64,000 bases of DNA, taken from Hyphomicrobiales bacterium (lineage in GTDB: Bacteria; Pseudomonadota; Alphaproteobacteria; Rhizobiales; Beijerinckiaceae). A model generated the notes under the pieces. It ran no database searches. It was not told the DNA's origin and saw nothing but the letters and a program-made list of their open reading frames with translations. This document shows, piece after piece, positions 26,243-33,140 of this stretch; within the stretch, counting starts at the first letter, position 1; every line of letters starts with the position of its first letter. Both the position numbers and the translations under genes were made by a program. Location of the stretch: positions 124,001-188,000 of the forward strand of contig UCLR01000003.1 of the NCBI GenBank assembly GCA_900473415.1. Reading direction: 5' to 3'.

Positions 26243-27556
26243 ATGCGACCTTTCTATAGTGCGTTGGCGGGTGCGGGTGCCGTGTTGCTGGCGGGGCTCG
26301 CCTCCGCGCAGGCGGCAACGGAAATCGAGTTCTGGCACGCGATGAGCGGCGCGCTCGGCGAGCGCGTCGACGAGTTGGTCAAGAAGTTCAACGACTCGCA
26401 GAAGGACTATGTGGTCAAGGCGGTCGCCAAGGGTACCTACGACGAGGTCCTGAACGGCACGATCGCGGCCTACCGCGCCAAGCGCCAGCCCGAGATCGTG
26501 CAGTCGAACGAACGCTCCTTCCTGACCATGGTCAACTCGGGCGCCATCCTTCCGACCAGCGAATTGATGGCGCAGCAGGGCCATCCGATCGACGTCTCGA
26601 AATTCATCGCGCCGGTCGTCAGCTACTATGCGATCGACGGCAAGCTGCAGGCGATGCCGTTCAACTCCTCGACACCGATCCTGTTCTACAACCGCGACCA
26701 CTTCAAAGCCGCCGGCTTCGACAAGCCGGGGGCGACCTGGCAGGAACTCGAGCCGCAGCTCGACGCGATCAAGGCCAAGGGTGTCTCGAAATGCGCGATG
26801 GTGCTCCCTGGCGACTATGAGTGGAGCTTCCTCGAGAACTACAGCGCGGTGAACGACATCCCGTATGCGACCAAGCGCAACGGCATGGACGGGCTCGACA
26901 CCAATTTCGTCTTCAACAAGGGCAAGCTCGTCGGCCAGGTCGAGCGCATGAAGCGCCTCGTCTCTTCCGGTGTGATGCAGCTCGCAGGCCAGGGCATCAT
27001 CCCGATCCAGCTCTTCACTTCCGGCGAGTGCTCGACGATCATCGCTTCGACGGCCTCGCACGCCGCCGTCGTCGCCGCCGCCAAGTTCGACTGGAGTGCG
27101 GTCGAGCTGCCTTACGAGCAGGGCGTGAGCCCCCGGAACAGCGTCATTGGCGGCGCCGCGCTCTGGACGCTGAAGGGCCATACGCCGGAGAAGTACAAGG
27201 CGATCGCCGCCTTCTATGACTTCCTCGCCAAGACGGACACGCAAGTGTGGTGGCACCAGGCGACGGGCTACGTCCCGGTCACGACCGCCGCCTACGACGC
27301 GGCCAAGGCACAGGGCTACTACCAGAAGAACCCAACGCGCGAGATCGCCGTGCTGCAATTGATGCGCGGCACGCCCAGCGACAATTCGCTCGGCTTCCGC
27401 ATTGGCAACAGCAACCAGATCAATGTCGCCATCATGGAGGAGGTCTCGGCCGCCTTCCTCGACAAGAAGCCCGTGCAGCAGGCGCTGGACGATGCTGTGT
27501 CTCGCGGCGACGAGGCGCTGCGTCGCTACGAGCAGCTCAATGCCGGCAAGAAATAG
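26243..27556 (+). CDS. ugpB: UgpB-type periplasmic binding protein (glycerol-3-phosphate/glycerophosphodiester)
   Basis: 437 residues with a signal peptide of about 24 residues (MRPFYSALAGAGAVLLAGLA then SAQA). The mature start IEFWHAMSGALGERVDELVKK, the INSSTP-like MPFNSSTPILFYNRD block and NSVIGGAALWTLKGH match the UgpB family, which binds sn-glycerol-3-phosphate and glycerophosphodiesters such as glycerophosphocholine. GAGGGAGG precedes the ATG. It heads an operon of two permeases and a glycerophosphodiester phosphodiesterase, the E. coli ugp set minus the ATPase ugpC. The ligand may differ here given the surrounding polyol genes. Confidence 0.9.
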   Translation: MRPFYSALAGAGAVLLAGLASAQAATEIEFWHAMSGALGERVDELVKKFNDSQKDYVVKAVAKGTYDEVLNGTIAAYRAKRQPEIVQSNERSFLTMVNSGAILPTSELMAQQGHPIDVSKFIAPVVSYYAIDGKLQAMPFNSSTPILFYNRDHFKAAGFDKPGATWQELEPQLDAIKAKGVSKCAMVLPGDYEWSFLENYSAVNDIPYATKRNGMDGLDTNFVFNKGKLVGQVERMKRLVSSGVMQLAGQGIIPIQLFTSGECSTIIASTASHAAVVAAAKFDWSAVELPYEQGVSPRNSVIGGAALWTLKGHTPEKYKAIAAFYDFLAKTDTQVWWHQATGYVPVTTAAYDAAKAQGYYQKNPTREIAVLQLMRGTPSDNSLGFRIGNSNQINVAIMEEVSAAFLDKKPVQQALDDAVSRGDEALRRYEQLNAGKK

Positions 27557-27572
27557 TGCAGCTACCCTCTCT

Positions 27573-28547
27573 GTGGCGGCTAGCGGCGGCGGTCTGCGTC
27601 TCCGCTGGCCGCTGCGGCGGTCTTTCATCAGGCGCACGGGCGACGCTCAGGCCGAAAGCGGGCTGAAGCGCGCGCATTTCCGCGAATGGCGCCTGCCCTT
27701 CTGGCTGCTCGCGCCGCAGCTCTTCATCCTGCTGCTGTTCTTCTTCATCCCCTCGATCAGGGCGCTGATCCAGGCCTTTCAGCTGACTGACCCCTTTGGC
27801 GCTACGACCCAATGGGTTGGTTTCCAGAATTTCGCGCGTCTGTTCCGTAGCAGCGTCTATTGGTCCTCGGTGCAGGTGACGCTGATCTTCACCCTCGCGC
27901 AGAACGTACTGACCCTGTCGGTCGCGCTCGTGCTCGCCTTCGCCTCGAACCACATCCTGCGCGGGCGGGGCGCATATCGCACCGTGCTGTTGCTGCCCTA
28001 TGCCATTGCGCCCGCGATCGCCGGCATCATGCTCGCCTTCCTGTTCAACCCGCGCGTCGGACCGGTCGCCCATATGCTGCAGGGACTCGGCTTCGACTGG
28101 GACCCGAACCGCAATTCGTCGCATGCGCTCGCCCTGATCGTCATGGCCGCATCGTGGAAGCACATCTGCTACAATTACATCTTCCTGATCGCGGCCCTGC
28201 TTTCCGTCCCGCATTCCATACTGGAATCCGCCTATCTGGACGGCGCCGGCCCGATCCAGCGCTTCCTGCGGATCTCATTGCCGATGATCGCGCCGACCTT
28301 GTTCTTCCTGATCGTCATCAACTTCGTCTACGGGCTCTTCGAAACCTTCGCCATCGTCGATGCGACGACGCGCGGTGGTCCTGCCGGCGCCACTTCGATC
28401 CTCGTCTACAAGGTCTACCAAGACGGCTTCGTCACGCTGGATCTCGGCTCATCGGCCGCGCAATCCGTCGTCCTGATGGCGCTCGCACTTTTCCTCACCT
28501 TTGCCCAGTTCCGCTTCATCGAGCGGCGTGTGAACTACAGCGTCTGA
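27573..28547 (+). CDS. ugpA: UgpA-type ABC permease
   Basis: 324 residues from GTG 27573, a start chosen because it is the first in-frame start codon after the ugpB stop; it lacks a clear Shine-Dalgarno sequence, so a start slightly further in is possible. Hydrophobic helix FWLLAPQLFILLLFFFIPSI near residue 45, six segments in all, and the EAA loop LESAYLDGAGPIQRFLRISL. The protein is basic before the first helix. It should form the importer channel with the product of the following gene. No ATPase gene accompanies this pair. Confidence 0.88.
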   Translation: MAASGGGLRLRWPLRRSFIRRTGDAQAESGLKRAHFREWRLPFWLLAPQLFILLLFFFIPSIRALIQAFQLTDPFGATTQWVGFQNFARLFRSSVYWSSVQVTLIFTLAQNVLTLSVALVLAFASNHILRGRGAYRTVLLLPYAIAPAIAGIMLAFLFNPRVGPVAHMLQGLGFDWDPNRNSSHALALIVMAASWKHICYNYIFLIAALLSVPHSILESAYLDGAGPIQRFLRISLPMIAPTLFFLIVINFVYGLFETFAIVDATTRGGPAGATSILVYKVYQDGFVTLDLGSSAAQSVVLMALALFLTFAQFRFIERRVNYSV

Positions 28548-28556
28548 AGGGCGAGG

Positions 28557-29447
28557 ATGAACGAGCGCACGCCCATCCTCGATGTCGTCTGCCACCTCAT
28601 CCTGCTGGCCGGGGCCGCACTCGTCTGTCTGCCGATCTACTTCGTCTTCGTCACCGGCTCGCTCTCTCAAGCCGAGATCATGCGCGTGCCGATGTCATGG
28701 CTGCCAGGCGGGCAGTTCTTCGCCAACATGCAGACCGTGCTGAGCAACGCCAATTTCGGCCGCCTGCTGCTGAACTCATTTATCATCGCGTCCGGCATCA
28801 CCGTCGGAAAACTGGCCATTTCGGTGATCGCGGCCTTCGCCGTCACCTATTTCCGCTTCCCCTTCCGGATGACGGCCTTCTGGCTGATCTTCATGTCGCT
28901 GATGCTGCCGATCGAGGTGCGGATCGTGCCAACCTACGAGTCGGCTGCGAATGTCGCCCTGCCGCTCAATATCCTTGGCTCCTGGCTCGGCATCCAGGCA
29001 TTGGTCGATCTCGACTGGAATCTGGTGAACACCTATTCGGGCCTGATCCTGCCGCTGATCGCTTCGGCGACCGCAACCTTCCTCTTCCGCCAGTTCTTCC
29101 TCACGATCCCCGACGAACTCTGCGAGGCCGCCCGCATCGACGGCGCCACGCCCTGGCAGTTCTTCCGGCTGATCTTGCTGCCGCTGTCGCGCTCGAACAT
29201 CGTGGCGCTGGCGATCATCCTCTTCCTGATGGGCTGGAACCAGTATCTCTGGCCGCTGCTGCTCACCACCGAGGCCGCCATGGCCAATGCGGTGATCGGG
29301 CTGAAGAAGCTGATGCCGCAGAGCGACTCGCTGCCCACCTGGCATCTCCTGATGAACGCGGCCTTCCTGACGATGCTGCCGCCGACCCTCGTCATCCTCA
29401 TCCTCCAGCGCTGGTTCGTGAAGGGGCTGGTGGATAGCGGCAAGTAA
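28557..29447 (+). CDS. ugpE: UgpE-type ABC permease
   Basis: 296 residues. First helix LDVVCHLILLAGAALVCLPI, then TGSLSQAEI, similar to the UgpE N-terminal region. The EAA loop is LCEAARIDGATPWQFFRLIL. Nine bases after ugpA and 29 bases before the glycerophosphodiesterase gene, so all four genes form one transcription unit. Function: import of glycerol phosphate or its diesters with UgpB and an ATPase supplied from elsewhere, most simply the one at 14619. Confidence 0.92.
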   Translation: MNERTPILDVVCHLILLAGAALVCLPIYFVFVTGSLSQAEIMRVPMSWLPGGQFFANMQTVLSNANFGRLLLNSFIIASGITVGKLAISVIAAFAVTYFRFPFRMTAFWLIFMSLMLPIEVRIVPTYESAANVALPLNILGSWLGIQALVDLDWNLVNTYSGLILPLIASATATFLFRQFFLTIPDELCEAARIDGATPWQFFRLILLPLSRSNIVALAIILFLMGWNQYLWPLLLTTEAAMANAVIGLKKLMPQSDSLPTWHLLMNAAFLTMLPPTLVILILQRWFVKGLVDSGK

Positions 29448-29476
29448 CCGAATACAGGCAGGCAAGGCTCCTCGAC

Positions 29477-30217
29477 ATGCGGATCATCGGTCATCGCGGC
29501 GCGCGCAACATCTGGGCGGAGAACAGCCTGGGTGGCTTCCATAACGTTTGCAGTCTGGGTGTCGACGCCGTGGAACTCGACGTGCACCTGTCGAACGACG
29601 GCGAGATCATGGTGATCCACGATCCGTTGCTCGATCGCACGACCGACCATAAGGGCCCGGTCGGCAAGCTCTCGCGAGAGGCACTTCGCAGGGTTCGGCT
29701 CAACGACACATTGAGCGAGACGGTCCCGACACTGGCCGCCGTCCTCGACGTGTTCGGCCCGACCGGAATCGAGCTCGAGATCGAGATGAAGATGGACGCC
29801 CTCGGGAACCCCTATTCCGGGCTGCTCGAGAAGGTCATCGCGCTCGTCGAGGCCCGCAAGATGTCGTCCCGCGTCGTTCTGACCTGCTTCGTCCCGGAGG
29901 TCATCGAGGAGATCCGGGCCAAAGCGCCGGGCATGCGTCGGCTCGCCTCGGTCGACCGTCGCTCCTGCGAAGCCTTCGGCGGCATGGACAGGACCTTGCG
30001 ACGCTTCGTCGATCTCGGCTGCATCGTTGCCGTCGAGCAGTCGCTGCTACGGCTGAGCGTCGATCGGGCCGTCGAGATCGTCGGGCGCGACAAGCTCGGC
30101 GCCTGGGTTCCCAATACCGTGCGCGAGCTCGACTACTGGCTCGGCCAACCGATCGCACAGATCACCAGCGACCGACCGGATCTTGCCCTGCAATTGCGCG
30201 CGGCCCGGAAAGGCTGA
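29477..30217 (+). CDS. ugpQ: Glycerophosphodiester phosphodiesterase (UgpQ type)
   Basis: TIM-barrel GDPD of 246 residues, cytosolic, splitting glycerophosphodiesters to glycerol-3-phosphate and an alcohol. Catalytic and metal motifs: IIGHRGARNIWAENS with His6 and Arg7, VDAVELDVHLS with the Glu and Asp ligands, IHDPLLDRTT with the second His, and IELEIEMK. The LGAWVPNTVRELDYWL end is the typical last strand region. Its place after ugpB-A-E matches E. coli ugpBAECQ. It performs the same chemistry as the unrelated GpdQ-like enzyme at 19056, suggesting different leaving groups. Confidence 0.93.
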   Translation: MRIIGHRGARNIWAENSLGGFHNVCSLGVDAVELDVHLSNDGEIMVIHDPLLDRTTDHKGPVGKLSREALRRVRLNDTLSETVPTLAAVLDVFGPTGIELEIEMKMDALGNPYSGLLEKVIALVEARKMSSRVVLTCFVPEVIEEIRAKAPGMRRLASVDRRSCEAFGGMDRTLRRFVDLGCIVAVEQSLLRLSVDRAVEIVGRDKLGAWVPNTVRELDYWLGQPIAQITSDRPDLALQLRAARKG

Positions 30218-30240
30218 ACCTTGGCGGTCCGCTTGTCCCG

Positions 30241-30262
30241 CGCCGCGATCCCCATCGCGGCG
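30241..30262. terminator. GC-rich hairpin between ugpQ and the sugar kinase gene
   Basis: Arms CGCCGCGAT (30241-30249) and ATCGCGGCG (30254-30262) with a 4-base loop, 24 bases after the ugpQ stop. No T-tract follows, so it may be a weak terminator or an mRNA-stabilising element. The kinase at 30319 could still be read from the same transcript. Confidence 0.4.
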
Positions 30263-30318
30263 GCGCGCGATGGTGTTGTAGCGCCGGCTGCCTGTGTGTG
30301 AAGGGGGAAGCCAATCCG

Positions 30319-31281
30319 ATGACCGTCCTGGTTTGTGGAGAGGCGATCGTCGATCTCTTCGTTGGCACGGAAGGCCAAACGATGCGGGCCGAGCCTGTCC
30401 TCGGAGGCTCGCCTTTCAACGTCGCTGTCGGTCTCGCTCGGTTAGGCGTGCCGACCTCGTATCTCGGAGGCTTGTCGTCAGACGTCTTCGGCGCGGCGAT
30501 CCGCGCCCGGCTCCTGGCTGAAGCCGTCGATATTGGTCACGCTGTCGATACCGATTTGCTCACCACGATCAGTGTGGTCGGGACCGATAAGGCAGGGCAT
30601 CCGGCCTACGCGTTTCATGGCGAGGGAAAGGCGGATCGTAGCGTCAGCCTCGCCGATCTGCCGGCCACGCTGGGGGCCGATTTCCGCGCCATCGTCATGG
30701 GGTCCTACACGCTGGCCGTCGAACCCGTTGCAACCGCTCATCTCGCCCTCGCGCGAAGGGAGGCAGGCGCACGCCTGATCTCAATCGATCCCAATCTCAG
30801 GCCCACAGTGACGCCGGACCTCGACCAGTGGCGGCGCCGGTTCGCGCAATTCCTGCCCTGCGCCGGGATCATCAAGGCAAGCGATGAGGATCTCGCGACC
30901 GCTTTCCCGGGGACCGCCCATCGCGACCTGATGGAAGGCTGGTTTGCGGCTGGGGTCGCACTAGGCATCGTCACGCATGGCGCCAAGGGCGCGGTCGCCT
31001 GGCGCCCGGGCCGGGACCCGCTCGTCGAACCGGGAAGGCCTATCGAACCGGTCGATACGGTCGGAGCTGGAGATAGCTTCCACGCCGCGCTGCTCGCGTG
31101 GCTCGATCGATCCGGCGCACTGTCGTGCGAAGCCATTTCCGGGCTCGACGACGCCCATCTGTCCGCGGCCCTGTCCTTCGCCGTGACCGCCTCCGCGATC
31201 ACCTGCTCGCGCCGTGGCGCCGACCCGCCGCGATCAGCGGAGATGGCCGCAGGATCATCCGCCATCGGCTTCGAACGATAA
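30319..31281 (+). CDS. PfkB-family carbohydrate kinase (fructokinase-like)
   Basis: 320 residues. The N-terminal LVCGEAIVDLF and GGSPFNVAVGLARLGV carry the substrate-binding signature 1; the C-terminal DTVGAGDSFHAALLAWL is signature 2 with the catalytic Asp and anion hole. ATG 30319 has AAGGGGGAAG upstream; a GTG seven codons earlier is less likely. Followed 38 bases later by mannitol 2-dehydrogenase, whose product from mannitol is fructose, so fructokinase activity is the simplest reading. Ribokinase-type or other ketose kinases remain possible. Confidence 0.9.
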   Translation: MTVLVCGEAIVDLFVGTEGQTMRAEPVLGGSPFNVAVGLARLGVPTSYLGGLSSDVFGAAIRARLLAEAVDIGHAVDTDLLTTISVVGTDKAGHPAYAFHGEGKADRSVSLADLPATLGADFRAIVMGSYTLAVEPVATAHLALARREAGARLISIDPNLRPTVTPDLDQWRRRFAQFLPCAGIIKASDEDLATAFPGTAHRDLMEGWFAAGVALGIVTHGAKGAVAWRPGRDPLVEPGRPIEPVDTVGAGDSFHAALLAWLDRSGALSCEAISGLDDAHLSAALSFAVTASAITCSRRGADPPRSAEMAAGSSAIGFER

Positions 31282-31319
31282 AGACTTCAAGCCTTCTCAA
31301 GAACAACGACGAGCGCAGC

Positions 31320-32801
31320 ATGAAACCGATCGCTCTGAACCGAGCCGCCCTTGCGGCGCTGCCATCTTCCGTGGAGGTGCCACGTTTCGATCCCGACGGG
31401 GTCAGGGCCGGCATCGCCCATTTCGGGCTCGGCGGTTTTCATCGGGCTCACATGGCGCGCTACACCCACGAACTGATGGAGCTGGACCCGCGAGCGCTCG
31501 ACTGGGGCATCATCGGCTGCCTTCTGATGCCAGGAGATCGGCGGATGCGCGAAAGCCTCAATCCGCAGGATGGCCTGTACACGCTCGTCGAGCGCGAAGG
31601 CGCCCAGGAGCGCGTGCGGATCGTCGGCGCGCTCGCTGGTCTCGCCGACGCGACGGAGACGAGCGCTGATTTGCTGGTGAGGATCAGCGATCCGTCGATC
31701 CGGATCATCAGTCTGACGGTGACGGAAAACGGCTATTGCCTGAATGCCGCGACCAAACGCCTTGACCCCGCGCACGCGCTGATCCGCGCCGACCTGGAAC
31801 AGCCCGACGCGCCACGTAGCGCGATCGGCGTGATCGTCGAGATGCTCCGTCGCCGCCGGGCTGCCGGAACTGCGCCTCCGACCCTTTTGACCTGCGATAA
31901 CATCCAGCACAATGGCGAGGTGCTTCGTGGCGCCGTGCTGGCATTGGCGAGCCGCAGGGACGATGCGCTCGCGAGCTGGATCGAGCGGGAGGTCGCGTTC
32001 CCCTCGACGATGGTCGACCGGATCACGCCGGTGACGTCGCAGGCGGATATCGACGATCTGGCGGCGCGACACGGCATCGCCGACCGCTGGCCCGTCATAT
32101 CCGAGACCTTCAGCCAGTGGGTGATCGAGGATCGGTTTCCGCAAGGCAGACCGGCCTGGGAGACCGTCGGCGCGCAGTTCGTCCCCGACGTCGCTCCCTA
32201 CGAATTCATGAAACTGCGGTTGCTCAATGCCAGCCATCTCGCAGTTTCCGGCCTAGGCCAGCTTGCCGGCTACGTCACCATCGACGAAGCCCTCGCCGAC
32301 AGCCGGATTCGTGCCGTGATGACGGCCCTGATGGACCGGGAAACCGGGCCGACCCTGCCGGCGATTCCGGGCGTCGATCTGCCGGCCTACAAGGCCCGGC
32401 TGATCGAGCGCTTCGCCAACCCGGCGATCCGCGACACGGTGCAGCGGGTCAACTCGGACGCGCCTGTCAACATCCTCCTGGATCCGATCCGTGACAGGTT
32501 GCGAACGGGCGACGACGTAAAATTTCTTTCGCTGGCTCTCGCGGCCTGGCTGCGCCGCGTTCGCGGAACGGACCAGCGCGAGAAGCCGCTGCTGGTCACC
32601 CACCCGCTTGCCGCGTTGCTGCGCGAGAAGGCGATCGAAGGTGGCGTGGATCCCAGGCCGCTCCTTTCGATCCGCGCGCTCTTCGGCGATCTCGGCGAGA
32701 ACGCGACCCTCGTCGGCGCGGTCCGCCTTTGGCTCGGATCACTGTATCAGCGCGGCATCGACGCAACGCTGGACGATGCGGCCGCTCTGGCAGCGCAATG
32801 A
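31320..32801 (+). CDS. Mannitol 2-dehydrogenase / fructuronate reductase family
   Basis: Long-chain polyol dehydrogenase of 493 residues oxidising mannitol (or arabitol, or reducing fructuronate) with NAD. Nucleotide site IAHFGLGGFHRAHMARY near residue 32; the family signature with the catalytic Lys-Asn-His set is KLRLLNASHLAVSG; NAATKRLD and TCDNIQHNGEVLRG are also typical. The ATG at 31320 has only weak Shine-Dalgarno similarity. Follows the PfkB kinase and ends the rightward island. A decayed inverted fragment of a close paralogue is at 13378-13562. Confidence 0.92.
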   Translation: MKPIALNRAALAALPSSVEVPRFDPDGVRAGIAHFGLGGFHRAHMARYTHELMELDPRALDWGIIGCLLMPGDRRMRESLNPQDGLYTLVEREGAQERVRIVGALAGLADATETSADLLVRISDPSIRIISLTVTENGYCLNAATKRLDPAHALIRADLEQPDAPRSAIGVIVEMLRRRRAAGTAPPTLLTCDNIQHNGEVLRGAVLALASRRDDALASWIEREVAFPSTMVDRITPVTSQADIDDLAARHGIADRWPVISETFSQWVIEDRFPQGRPAWETVGAQFVPDVAPYEFMKLRLLNASHLAVSGLGQLAGYVTIDEALADSRIRAVMTALMDRETGPTLPAIPGVDLPAYKARLIERFANPAIRDTVQRVNSDAPVNILLDPIRDRLRTGDDVKFLSLALAAWLRRVRGTDQREKPLLVTHPLAALLREKAIEGGVDPRPLLSIRALFGDLGENATLVGAVRLWLGSLYQRGIDATLDDAAALAAQ

Positions 32802-33140
32802 GTGCGGAAACGAGATTGGACTCCACCTCTGCCAACGGATAGCCGCGGTGCCATTTCGCCATTCGACCAATGGCGAGCTTGGTTGGATTGCGGACATGTG
32901 ACTTCCGTCAAGTCGGTGTCGGTTCGTGCCTCGGATCGCAGACCTCCATTTTGCTGGAACGGGTGACATCGGCCGATCGTGGATGTTCCAGGATCTGCTC
33001 TGATGTGTCGGTTTGGGTCGGCAAAACTCCCGGTTCCGTTCACGCCTTCCGCTTGACCCGCATCGCGTTTGGGCGCGTTTATTTGCGCTGTGCTTTCGCC
33101 AAGATCGACCGCTTCGCTTTTCGCGCCACGGGAGTTCAAA
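32802..33140. other. Gene-free stretch before the arylsulfatase
   Basis: 339 bases without a gene I can support. It contains one inverted repeat, TCGCCATT (32856-32863) and AATGGCGA (32869-32876), with a 5-base loop, which may end the mannitol dehydrogenase transcript although no T-tract follows. The promoter of the arylsulfatase must be in the right part; I see no clear boxes. Confidence 0.4.

Noticed and set aside
32856..32876. Intrinsic terminator after mannitol dehydrogenase
   Set aside because: An 8-bp hairpin is present but no T-tract follows; reported only as an inverted repeat in the gene-free stretch.
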